Positions 1 to 6,952 are shown, counted from the first letter of the stretch. The stretch: DNA of 7,036 nt from Candidatus Gottesmanbacteria bacterium (GCA_016195615.1 JACPZF010000057.1:1-7036); one strand, 5' to 3'. Notes: generated from the letters alone by a model not told the origin. Numbers and translations: made by a program.

Positions 1-945
1 AAATTGAAAAAATTTTGGGACTAAATTTTTAGTTTCTATTTTACGATGTTTAAATGTCCAAAAATTATTCAAAAGAAAATTTGAAATTATTGCTACCTCG
101 CCGCCAAGTGCGGCAGAAATTGCTGGGTGTAAACCGAGATTTACAAATAATTCCAAACCTATGGTGTTAACAATAAAACCTATCGTGCCAACAGCGGCGA
201 ATTTGATAATGGTTTTTGAATCTCTAAGCCTAGCTTTAACACAAAATAAGAGAAGATCTTTGATGTAGTTAAAAATCTGCATTTTTGATAACCCTCTTGT
301 TCTATCAACAAAGACAATAGGTATTTCCTTAATTTTGGCATCGGCTTTAAAGACTCCGTATAAAAACGCCGGCTGAAAAACAAAACTGTTTCCTCGCCAA
401 GGAATTTCTTCTAGGTTAACTTTAGAAAATAAATCTTTTGTAAAAGCTCGATAAGAAGTGGTAAACTCGTGAACCTTGTAGGCTCCTAAAAGCAACCTTG
501 ATACCCAATTGGCAGACCAGGAAAAAAACCGTCGATACCATTCTAAATCGTTTTTTCCGCCTTTAATAAATCTTGAACCTTGTATAAAATTGTAGCCTTT
601 ATCAATCTGTATTAAAAAATTTACTATTTCTTTAGGATCATGCTGTAAGTCCGCATCCATTTGAATAACAACCTCCGCCGCCATTTTGGTAAAAGCAAAC
701 TGATAACCTTTCACTAATCCTACCCCTATGCCCCTCTCTTTCACATTCAACAGCTCTAAATGATGATTTGTCCTTTTTAATCTTCTTACTTCTTCACCTG
801 TGCCATCGGGCGAGCTGCTATCTGATACCAAAACAAATAATTCCCAATCTGCAATTTTTCTTTGTTGCGCCAGGATTAAGGTAATAATATCTTCGATATT
901 TTCTTTCTCGTTGTATGTCGGAAGAACAATTACGGCTTTTTTCAT
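1..945 (-). CDS. Family 2 glycosyltransferase (polyprenyl-phosphate sugar transferase type) with GtrA-like membrane domain, 3' end cut off
   Basis: It likely moves a sugar from a nucleotide donor to a polyprenyl phosphate on the inner membrane face, as dolichol-phosphate mannosyltransferase-type enzymes do. The frame is open from the ATG at 945 to the window edge, giving 315 residues without a stop. The GT-A domain spans about residues 3-230: Y11-N12-E13 near the start, DSSSPDGT at 42-49, the metal-binding DAD at 97-99 followed by QHDP, and the family's FVDRTRGLSKM at 212-222. From about residue 246 a GtrA-like hydrophobic domain begins, with KFAAVGTIGFIVN and the signature NFLLNNFWTF at 289-298; its later helices lie beyond the edge. 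GT2-GtrA fusions are known. The start overlaps the stop of the UXS-like gene as ATGA, with no clear Shine-Dalgarno, so translation is probably coupled. Sugar and acceptor cannot be read from the sequence. Confidence 0.9.
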   Translation of the reverse strand, partial: MKKAVIVLPTYNEKENIEDIITLILAQQRKIADWELFVLVSDSSSPDGTGEEVRRLKRTNHHLELLNVKERGIGVGLVKGYQFAFTKMAAEVVIQMDADLQHDPKEIVNFLIQIDKGYNFIQGSRFIKGGKNDLEWYRRFFSWSANWVSRLLLGAYKVHEFTTSYRAFTKDLFSKVNLEEIPWRGNSFVFQPAFLYGVFKADAKIKEIPIVFVDRTRGLSKMQIFNYIKDLLLFCVKARLRDSKTIIKFAAVGTIGFIVNTIGLELFVNLGLHPAISAALGGEVAIISNFLLNNFWTFKHRKIETKNLVPKFFQF

Positions 946-1907
946 GATGTCTTTTTAAAATAATCTATGGTTTTTATTAATCCCTCTTCTAAGGAAATTT
1001 TCGGATTATAGCTAAGAAGTTCTCTCGCTCTGGTTAAATCAGGACGGCGTCTCGTAGGATCGTCTGCCGCTAGCGGCAAAAAATTTCTGGAAAGTTTAGT
1101 ACCCAGTAGTTTTTCAATTATTTCAACTAGTTCCAAAATGCTAAACTCCCCATCGTTACCTAAATTAAAAACTTTCCCGGCAGTTTTTTCTGTCGCCATG
1201 GCTTTTACCAAACCATCAACTAAATCACTGACATAGCAGAAACTTCTTGTCTGTTTTCCACTTCCGTAAACTGTGATAGGATTATTTTTGATCGCCGAGA
1301 CAATAAAATTAGACACCACCCTACCGTCTTGGACATCCATGCGGGGACCGTAGGTATTAAAAATGCGAACAATTCTCGCGTCTGTGTGATATTTTCGGAA
1401 ATACGAAAAAGTCATCGCCTCGCCAAATCTTTTGCCTTCATCATAACAAGAACGGGGCCCATTGGGGTTAACATTACCAAAATAGGTTTCCTTCTGGGGA
1501 TGTTCGAGCGGTTCGCCATAAATTTCGGAGCTCGAGGCATATAAAAATTTTGCCATCTTTAATTTCGCTAGTTCTAAAAGATGGTAAGTGCCTTGCGAGT
1601 TAACCAGTAGCGTTTCTATCGGATATTGCATGTAGCTTTTAGGGCTATTTTTGTTAGGACTGGCCGGGCTGGCTAAGTGATAAATCTCGTCGATAGTTTT
1701 TAATTTGGCAGTTTTTTTAACGAAGGTTCCACTATTAATATCGTCTTGCCAAAAAGTAAAATTTTTATGGTAAATAAGGTGTTCAATATTTATTTTTCTG
1801 CCGCTAAGCAGATTGTCAACGCACAAAACCCGATGGCCATCTTTTATCAAAAGGTCGCATAGCCAAGAACCCAAAAAACCTGCTCCTCCGGCGACAAGTA
1901 TAAACAT
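942..1907 (-). CDS. UDP-glucuronate decarboxylase / UDP-xylose synthase-like extended SDR
   Basis: It probably oxidises and decarboxylates UDP-glucuronate to UDP-xylose (or its 4-keto intermediate) in the cytoplasm. This 321-residue protein is an extended short-chain dehydrogenase. The Rossmann motif GGAGFLG is at 7-13 and D31 at the end of the second strand fits NAD. The catalytic set is S126-S127-E128 and Y155-x3-K159 (within CYDEGKR). Stretches typical of UXS are EHPQKETYFGNVNP (135-148), RIFNTYGPRM (181-190), DGRVVSNF (194-201) and GKQTRSF (217-223). After PASP (81-84), 11 residues precede the conserved PIET, about five more than in the usual family loop. It lies five bases after the gmd stop, without a good ribosome site next to the ATG (a GGAG sits about 20 bases upstream). 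The upstream UDP-glucose dehydrogenase would supply its substrate. A dTDP-glucose 4,6-dehydratase-like or other UDP-sugar SDR role is less likely. Confidence 0.85.
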   Translation of the reverse strand: MFILVAGGAGFLGSWLCDLLIKDGHRVLCVDNLLSGRKINIEHLIYHKNFTFWQDDINSGTFVKKTAKLKTIDEIYHLASPASPNKNSPKSYMQYPIETLLVNSQGTYHLLELAKLKMAKFLYASSSEIYGEPLEHPQKETYFGNVNPNGPRSCYDEGKRFGEAMTFSYFRKYHTDARIVRIFNTYGPRMDVQDGRVVSNFIVSAIKNNPITVYGSGKQTRSFCYVSDLVDGLVKAMATEKTAGKVFNLGNDGEFSILELVEIIEKLLGTKLSRNFLPLAADDPTRRRPDLTRARELLSYNPKISLEEGLIKTIDYFKKTS

Positions 1908-1912
1908 AAAGT

Positions 1913-2887
1913 CTAAACCCGCTGATTCTCCTTTTCCCGTTTTATGTCATTTTCTACCATCAACTTTACTAAATCGTTAAAGCTAACTTTCGGAGTCCAA
2001 CCAAGAACTTTTTTGGCTTTAGTAGCGTTTCCGATTAAAAAGTCAACCTCGGCCGGCCGAAGCAATTTTTTGTCGATCTTAAGATACTTTTCCCAATTGG
2101 TAATTTTAGCGTATTTAAAAGCTAATTCTACAAATTCTTTTACGGAATGATTTTCGCCGGTGGCAATAACATAATCATCGGCAAAGTCTTGCTGCAGCAT
2201 TAACCACATTGCCTCAACGTAGTCTCCGGCAAAACCCCAGTCGCGTTTGCTATGTAAATTGCCAAGACTGATTTCCTTTTGCAAACCAAGAGCAATACGC
2301 GCCACGCCATGGGTAATCTTTCTGGTAACAAATTCTAGACCCCTTCTGGGAGATTCGTGGTTAAAAAGAATTCCAGAACAAGCAAAGAGACTGTAACTTT
2401 CACGATAGTTGACGGTAATGTAGTGTCCATAGGCCTTGGCCACACCATATGGGCTTCGGGGATAAAATCTGGTTCTCTCTGTTTGGGGTGATTCGACAAC
2501 CTTGCCAAACATTTCTGAGCTTGAGGCTTGGTAAAATTTTATTTTGGGGTTAACCATACGTATTGCCTCAAGCATTCGCACGACTCCTAAGGCCGTGATT
2601 TCTCCTGTCAAAACCGGTTGGTTCCAAGACGTTCCCACAAAAGATTGTGCTGCCAAGTTATAAACCTCCTCAGGTCCCACTTCTACTAGGGCATTAGAAA
2701 GCGAATTCTGATCCAACAAGTCTCCTTGGACTAGAGTTATTTTCTCTTGGATATGCTTTATTCTCTCGTTATTTACGGTGCTGGTTCGACGAGTTAGACC
2801 ATAGACCATGTACCCCTTACTTAAAAGAAATTCCGCCAGATACGAACCATCCTGGCCGGTTATTCCTGTTATTAAAGCTTTCTTCAT
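1913..2887 (-). CDS. gmd: GDP-mannose 4,6-dehydratase
   Basis: It converts GDP-D-mannose to GDP-4-keto-6-deoxy-D-mannose, the branch point to GDP-fucose, GDP-rhamnose and GDP-perosamine. The 324 residues are slightly shorter than usual for the family (about 340-370). The cofactor motif GITGQDG is at 8-14, and the paired arginines R33-R34 followed by T-S match the NADP(H)-binding RR-[ST]-S of GMD. The catalytic residues are S123-S124-E125 and Y147-x3-K151. The family stretches LAAQSFVGTSW (78-88), FNHESPRRG (165-173) and a later HSKRDWGFAGDYVEAMW are all present. A strong ribosome site (GAAAGGGG, 2893-2900) sits five bases from the ATG. A 46-base gap, the longest in the block, separates it from the UDP-glucose dehydrogenase. 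No partner reductase or epimerase (Fcl/RMD) or aminotransferase is in the window, so the final GDP-sugar is unknown. Confidence 0.95.
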   Translation of the reverse strand: MKKALITGITGQDGSYLAEFLLSKGYMVYGLTRRTSTVNNERIKHIQEKITLVQGDLLDQNSLSNALVEVGPEEVYNLAAQSFVGTSWNQPVLTGEITALGVVRMLEAIRMVNPKIKFYQASSSEMFGKVVESPQTERTRFYPRSPYGVAKAYGHYITVNYRESYSLFACSGILFNHESPRRGLEFVTRKITHGVARIALGLQKEISLGNLHSKRDWGFAGDYVEAMWLMLQQDFADDYVIATGENHSVKEFVELAFKYAKITNWEKYLKIDKKLLRPAEVDFLIGNATKAKKVLGWTPKVSFNDLVKLMVENDIKREKENQRV

Positions 2888-2892
2888 GCTGA

Positions 2893-2900
2893 CCCCTTTC
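2893..2900 (-). promoter_or_regulatory. Ribosome binding site of gmd
   Basis: The minus strand reads GAAAGGGG, five bases before the gmd ATG at 2887. The same AAAGGGG core with the same five-base spacing occurs before rmlB, which supports both start choices. Confidence 0.7.
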
Positions 2901-2933
2901 TATTTATTATCTTAAACTAATAGAGAATAAGTT

Positions 2934-4226
2934 TTATCTACCCGTTCCAAAGTAGGTAAAACCCAAACTCTTCATTTTTCCTGGTTCATAAATATTCCGA
3001 CCGTCAAAAATTACTGGTTTTTTTAGAAGTTTCTTTATTTTTTCCAAATCCAACTGCTTAAATTCATTCCATTCCGTCAAAATTAATAACGCTTGAGCGT
3101 CTTGTGCTGCTTCGTAGGGGCTTTTTACATAAGAAATTGTCGGTAATGATTTTTGAGCATTCTCCTTGGCCTTGGGGTCAAAGGCGACGACTTTTGCCCC
3201 CTTTCCTACTAAGGAATTAATAATAGGAATAGATGGTGCATCTCGCATATCGTCAGTATTTGGTTTGAAAGCAAGACCCAAAACACCAATCTTGGCACCT
3301 TTCAATTTGCTACCAAAAAATTTAACAATTTTCTTTGTAAAATTTAGGTAAGCTAGTTTATTGATTTCTTCTACCGCTGAGAAAAGCACGTCACTGGTTT
3401 TATACCGTCTAGCCATAGCTACGAGGGCTTTGACGTCTTTTGGAAAACAACTTCCACCGTAACCGATTCCGGCGCTGAGAAATTGTCTACCAATACGCTG
3501 ATCAAGTCCAATCGCCTCCATTACCTGCTCCACGTCGGCCCCAGCCACCTCGCAAAACATCGCCATGGCGTTAGCAAAAGATATTTTGGTAGCAAGCATC
3601 GTATTGGCGGCATATTTAATGACCTCCGCGGTTTCAATGGTTGTAATTACAAAATGCCCGTTAATTGGTTTATGTAACTCCAAAAGCATATCGCGAGCCT
3701 TTCTATTCTCGACCCCGATGACAATTCTGTCTGGATTTAAAGTGTCATATAGAGCCGTGCCTTCTCGCAAAAATTCCGGACAGGAAGCGATTTCAAAGGA
3801 GGCGTTTTTAGGCTTAAATTTATTTAGAATTTTGGCAATTTCGCGGTTTGTCCCAACCGGCACCGTACTTTTGCAGGTAATTAGGGAAAACCCTCGTAGG
3901 TTTTTAGCAATTTTTTCCGTTGCCTCAAAAACAGACGATAAATCTGCCTCACCAGAAGCAGACGACGGCGTCCCGACAGAGATAAAGATGATATCGGCTT
4001 CTGAAACTGTTTCTTCATAACTTAAGGTGAAAGAAAGCCGTCTGGCTTGTAAGTTTCTTTTTACGACCTCTTCCAGTCCTGGCTCAAAAAACGGCAATAT
4101 GCCTTTTTTAAGATTAGCAATCTTTTGCGGAGTTCTTCCCACGCAAAAAACAGTATTTCCCAAATCGGCAAAAACCGCTGCCGTTACTAAACCAACATAA
4201 CCATGTCCGATGACTGCTAATTTCAT
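2934..4226 (-). CDS. UDP-glucose 6-dehydrogenase (UDP-glucose/GDP-mannose dehydrogenase family)
   Basis: It oxidises UDP-glucose twice to UDP-glucuronate in the cytoplasm, consuming two nicotinamide cofactors. The 430 residues fit the bacterial family. The N-terminal Rossmann motif is GHGYVG (7-12), followed by EPGLEE (48-53), the STVPVGT stretch (120-126) and PEFLREG (150-156). Catalytic residues are K204 and N208 in EVIKYAANT and the nucleophile C260 in YGGSCFPKD (256-264). The C-terminal UDP-binding domain begins near GVLGLAFKPNTDDMRDAPS. Strand two of the Rossmann fold ends CVGRT (28-32) where the family usually has an acidic residue for the NAD ribose, hinting at altered cofactor choice. 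It lies 13 bases after rmlB with its own ribosome site. The UXS-like gene two places downstream supports UDP-glucuronate as product; a UDP-N-acetylhexosamine or GDP-mannose dehydrogenase role is possible but less likely. Confidence 0.92.
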   Translation of the reverse strand: MKLAVIGHGYVGLVTAAVFADLGNTVFCVGRTPQKIANLKKGILPFFEPGLEEVVKRNLQARRLSFTLSYEETVSEADIIFISVGTPSSASGEADLSSVFEATEKIAKNLRGFSLITCKSTVPVGTNREIAKILNKFKPKNASFEIASCPEFLREGTALYDTLNPDRIVIGVENRKARDMLLELHKPINGHFVITTIETAEVIKYAANTMLATKISFANAMAMFCEVAGADVEQVMEAIGLDQRIGRQFLSAGIGYGGSCFPKDVKALVAMARRYKTSDVLFSAVEEINKLAYLNFTKKIVKFFGSKLKGAKIGVLGLAFKPNTDDMRDAPSIPIINSLVGKGAKVVAFDPKAKENAQKSLPTISYVKSPYEAAQDAQALLILTEWNEFKQLDLEKIKKLLKKPVIFDGRNIYEPGKMKSLGFTYFGTGR

Positions 4227-4230
4227 TTAA

Positions 4231-4239
4231 GGTCCTTTT
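4231..4239 (-). promoter_or_regulatory. Ribosome binding site of the UDP-glucose dehydrogenase gene
   Basis: The minus strand reads AAAAGGACC directly after the rmlB stop codon, with AGGA six bases before the ATG at 4226. It supports that start and separate initiation within the 13-base gap. Confidence 0.65.
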
Positions 4240-5214
4240 TTAATTTCTGATTAATTTTTGCCACCACCATTTATTTTCTTTATACCAGTTTACTGTCTTT
4301 TCCAGCCAATGGTCAAAATCAAATCTTGGTACCCAACCTAGTTCTGCTTTTATTTTCCTCCAATCCATGCTATAGCGCCTATCGTGTCCGAGCCTGTCTG
4401 TAACGAAAGAAATTTTTGTTTCGTCTTCGCCAAGAATGGTTATTATTTTTTTAACCACTTGTAAATTATTGATATCCTTGGTCAGTCCGCCAACGCAATA
4501 GGTCTCCCCAACCTTTCCTTTTTCCAAAATCAACTCGATCGCCCGACAATGATCTTCCACAAATAACCAATCTCTTACCTGCAGGCCGTCTCCATAAATT
4601 GGCACTTTTTTCCCCCTCAACAAATTAGTAATGGTAAGAGGTATTAGTTTCTCGGGATACTGGAAGGGCCCAAAGTTATTGGAGCAGTTTGTTATCGTAG
4701 TTTCGAGGCCATAAGTGTTACCATAAGCTCTTACCAAATGGTCTGATCCTGCTTTGCTTGCCGCATAAGGACTTTTGGGATTATAATTTGTTCGTTCACT
4801 AAATTTACTCTTTGTATTTAATTCTAGGCTTCCGAAAACTTCATCTGTTGAAACGTGATGGAACCGTTTTACTTTATTTTTTATGGCGGCGGAAAGTAGT
4901 ACTTGCGTTCCCAAAACATTGGTTTTGACAAAAACAGCAGGTTCTACAATTGAGCGGTCGACGTGGCTTTCGGCGGCAAAATGAACTACAAGATCCATTC
5001 CAACCATTACTTCGTTAACTTTTCTAGGGTCACAGATATCGCCTTTAACAAAAAAATAGTTAGGATTATTTTCGATTGATTTTAAATTATCAAGGTTACC
5101 CGCGTAGGACAACTTATCAAAATTAATAATTTTATCAGCCGGGTGGTTTTTAAGCCAATAAATAATAAAATTAGAACCAATAAAGCCTGCCCCGCCTGTT
5201 ACCAGTATTTTCAT
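4240..5214 (-). CDS. rmlB: dTDP-glucose 4,6-dehydratase
   Basis: It converts dTDP-glucose to dTDP-4-keto-6-deoxyglucose using tightly bound NAD, the second step of dTDP-rhamnose and many other dTDP-deoxysugar routes. The 324 residues are a usual length. The Rossmann motif GGAGFIG is at 7-13, D33 in FDKLSYAGNLDNL is the NAD-type acid, and HFAAESHVDRS (78-88) is an RmlB hallmark. The active site shows T123-D124-E125 in STDEVFG and Y150-x3-K154 in YAASK. Further family stretches are NCSNNFGPFQYPEKLIP (166-182 region), GDGLQVRDWLFVEDH and GHDRRYSMD near the C-terminus. The start overlaps the upstream rmlA stop as ATGA and has an AAAGGGG ribosome site, so translation is both coupled and independently supported. 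Neither RmlC nor RmlD is in the window, so rhamnose is only one possible end product. Confidence 0.96.
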   Translation of the reverse strand: MKILVTGGAGFIGSNFIIYWLKNHPADKIINFDKLSYAGNLDNLKSIENNPNYFFVKGDICDPRKVNEVMVGMDLVVHFAAESHVDRSIVEPAVFVKTNVLGTQVLLSAAIKNKVKRFHHVSTDEVFGSLELNTKSKFSERTNYNPKSPYAASKAGSDHLVRAYGNTYGLETTITNCSNNFGPFQYPEKLIPLTITNLLRGKKVPIYGDGLQVRDWLFVEDHCRAIELILEKGKVGETYCVGGLTKDINNLQVVKKIITILGEDETKISFVTDRLGHDRRYSMDWRKIKAELGWVPRFDFDHWLEKTVNWYKENKWWWQKLIRN

Positions 5215-6038
5215 CTCGTCCCCTTTTTTTTAGCCCAGTATTCATTGGTTGCAAATAGACTTTGAAACGTTCCTGCATCAGACCAAAAACCGCGGAGCAT
5301 TTGCCAATGCATCTGGCCCTTTTTAATATAAACATTGTTTACATCCGTAATCTCCAATTCGTTTCGCCATGAAGGCTTGCACATTTTTATATAATCAAAA
5401 ACGTGATAATCATATAAATAAAGACCCGTAACCGCCAGATTACTTTTTGGACTTTTTGGTTTTTCCTCAATTTTAACGATTTTGGATTTGTCTTTTTCAT
5501 CAAAAACCGCAATACCGAAACGCCTTGGGTCATCTACGTCCTTTAGGAATATCGTCGCGCCGGACTTAAATTCTTTCACGGCTCCCGTAATATCATCGTC
5601 GGTAGGATTATCGCCTAACATTACGGCGACACTGTCACCATCGGCAAAATCTTGACAGAGAGAAAGTGCTTGGGCAATTCCGCCTTCTTTTTCTTGATAA
5701 ACATATTCTAGATGCAAAACACCCAAATCCTCGCCATTTTTTAAAACTGAAATAAAATCGCCAGCATGGGGTCCGCCAACCACAATAACAATATCGGTTA
5801 TCCCGGCCTTAACGAGCGTTTTAATTGGATAAAACACCATTGGCTGATCATAAACGGGAAGGAGATGTTTATTCGTAGCGTACGTCAAGGGATAGAGCCT
5901 GGTCCCCAAACCTCCTGCTAAAACGACACCTTTCATAGAGCGATCATGGCCAACGAGAAGAAAACTACCAAATCCCATGATTAGGATTATGAGTAAAAAA
6001 ACGTAGTGTAGTAGATCTTTTTTAAGGGTTTTTACCAT
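5211..6038 (-). CDS. rmlA: RmlA-type glucose-1-phosphate thymidylyltransferase, short form, with a hydrophobic N-terminal extension
   Basis: It joins dTTP and glucose-1-phosphate to dTDP-glucose, feeding RmlB next to it. The catalytic part starts at M35 (codon 5934-5936): GGLGTRLYPLT at 42-52, K57 and PVYDQPM at 61-67 of the active site, LGDN with metal ligand D143, EEKP at 191-194, the NLAVTGLYLYD stretch (200-210), ELEITDVN (238-245) and metal ligand D254 in SDAGTF. From M35 it has 241 residues, so it is the short class lacking the extra C-terminal region of about 290-residue RmlA. Residues 1-34 are lysines then a membrane-like stretch (about 10-30), absent from ordinary RmlA. The 6038 start lies three bases after the CAP gene stop, with an AGGAG 14 bases upstream; M35 has no visible ribosome site. 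The enzyme call is firm; the start is open, and 5936 is the conventional alternative. Confidence 0.9.
   Translation of the reverse strand: MVKTLKKDLLHYVFLLIILIMGFGSFLLVGHDRSMKGVVLAGGLGTRLYPLTYATNKHLLPVYDQPMVFYPIKTLVKAGITDIVIVVGGPHAGDFISVLKNGEDLGVLHLEYVYQEKEGGIAQALSLCQDFADGDSVAVMLGDNPTDDDITGAVKEFKSGATIFLKDVDDPRRFGIAVFDEKDKSKIVKIEEKPKSPKSNLAVTGLYLYDYHVFDYIKMCKPSWRNELEITDVNNVYIKKGQMHWQMLRGFWSDAGTFQSLFATNEYWAKKKGTR
5220..5226 (-). promoter_or_regulatory. Ribosome binding site of rmlB
   Basis: The minus strand reads AAAGGGG five bases before the rmlB ATG at 5214, inside the last codons of rmlA. Core and spacing are the same as for gmd. Confidence 0.65.
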
Positions 6039-6041
6039 AGA

Positions 6042-6920
6042 TTAAATGATTGCTCCTCGCTCGGTTAAATAAAGCGCTGCTAGGAGAAAAAAGAAAAATA
6101 CCATATGGGCAATATTATTTCCCGATATCCGATAAACTTTTTTCCTAAAGACCAGCACGGCGTCAACATACAACAAAATAATTAAGAATACACCAAGGGC
6201 CATTGCCATTTGTTTCGTCAGACTAAAAATATTAAAAGTTGGTTTGGAAACAACCGCCCCCTGAACGCTTTTTATTGATTCTTTTACGGACTGATTAATG
6301 TTTACGGCTAATGCTTCTGTACCCGATGAATTTACTGCCGAAATTTGGGGCGGGTTTTGGGTTTGAGTACCAAAAAGCTGGACCACTAAGGTCGTTGGTT
6401 CTCCGCTTAGGTTACCGTTAACCACGGCTAAACCCATATCGCTAAACTTGGAATCAAGGATGTTTTTTTTATGTGTTGCTGATTTCATCCAAGCGGCTAC
6501 CACTTGATTCGAAAGCGCAAAATCACGCGCCAGATTCTCACCCGCATATTTATATTGGTAACCGGCCTGATCAATAAAAAACCACGGCGTCTTTCCGTCT
6601 GGCGCAAAGTGCGCCCAGTAACCCTTAGTAAACATATCATTAGCCTTCTCTGTTGCCGCTTTGTTTAGTAAATTATTTATTTTAAGAGGAGTCAAACCAT
6701 TTTCGATACGCTCTTTGTTAACAGCTTCTTCTAAATCCTGACTGTTGATATTGGTTGCTAAACCAAGAACTTGTGGACTCGTAAACATCACCAATGAAAA
6801 CATAATCTGGCTGGCAAGGAAAAGAAAAATATAAACTAGAAGCGACGAATGGTGTAAAAGTCTTGCCTTATGATTATTTGTCGGATGCGGCAAAAATAAA
6901 TGCTGGAGCAGTTTAAGCAT
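6042..6920 (-). CDS. Membrane-anchored CAP/SCP-domain protein, three predicted transmembrane segments
   Basis: This 292-residue envelope protein has no assignable reaction. The N-terminus (1-26) is rich in His, Asn and basic residues and looks cytoplasmic; a membrane segment follows at about 27-48. The CAP domain runs from about 58 to 187. It begins with LEEAVNKERIENGLTPLK and carries the family's cavity residues H104 (in YWAHF), E128 (in YAGENL) and H150 (in ATHKKNILD), so the domain looks intact. A Ser/Asn/Val-rich linker (about 188-232) leads to two further helices at about 238-256 and 268-286, separated by FRKKVYR. By charge, the CAP domain should face outside. CAP proteins of bacteria are variously linked to wall, spore or secreted functions, mostly unproven. 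It is the first complete gene of the block and lies three bases before rmlA, which suggests envelope biology. No clear ribosome site precedes the ATG. Confidence 0.88.
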   Translation of the reverse strand: MLKLLQHLFLPHPTNNHKARLLHHSSLLVYIFLFLASQIMFSLVMFTSPQVLGLATNINSQDLEEAVNKERIENGLTPLKINNLLNKAATEKANDMFTKGYWAHFAPDGKTPWFFIDQAGYQYKYAGENLARDFALSNQVVAAWMKSATHKKNILDSKFSDMGLAVVNGNLSGEPTTLVVQLFGTQTQNPPQISAVNSSGTEALAVNINQSVKESIKSVQGAVVSKPTFNIFSLTKQMAMALGVFLIILLYVDAVLVFRKKVYRISGNNIAHMVFFFFLLAALYLTERGAII

Positions 6921-6923
6921 ATA

Positions 6924-6945
6924 TAAGTAGGGTCTTGTCTACTTA
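6924..6945 (-). promoter_or_regulatory. Seven-base-pair inverted repeat beside the CAP gene start
   Basis: TAAGTAG (6924-6930) and CTACTTA (6939-6945) are perfect reverse complements around an 8-base loop, ending three bases before the ATG at 6920. If transcription starts about seven bases after the TATAAT at 6953-6958, the hairpin would form the first bases of the message. It may be an RNA stem-loop affecting stability or initiation, or a repressor operator. It lacks a following T-run, so it is not a standard terminator. A 7-bp repeat could also arise by chance. Confidence 0.4.
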
Positions 6946-6952
6946 ACTAATA

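Noticed and set aside
180..383. A 67-codon minus-strand open frame
   Set aside because: It is an out-of-frame reading of the glycosyltransferase gene, which runs uninterrupted from 945 to position 1 with intact GT2 and GtrA motifs.
2888..2933. Possible hairpin or terminator in the 46-base gap before gmd
   Set aside because: The best pairing is six AT-rich base pairs (2899-2904 with 2919-2924) around a 14-base loop, with no T-run, and it touches the gmd ribosome site. It is too weak to call.
3565..4020. A 151-codon plus-strand open frame, the longest on that strand
   Set aside because: It lies wholly antisense to the UDP-glucose dehydrogenase, whose conserved motifs fix the true frame. No plus-strand ribosome site or recognisable family is visible. 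The other plus-strand frames (1329-1544, 1944-2150, 3166-3351, 3483-3677) are shadows for the same reason.
942..5214. Recent duplication among the three SDR genes (UXS-like, gmd, rmlB)
   Set aside because: They share only the general extended-SDR fold; each carries its own subfamily signatures and they differ widely, so they are old paralogues.
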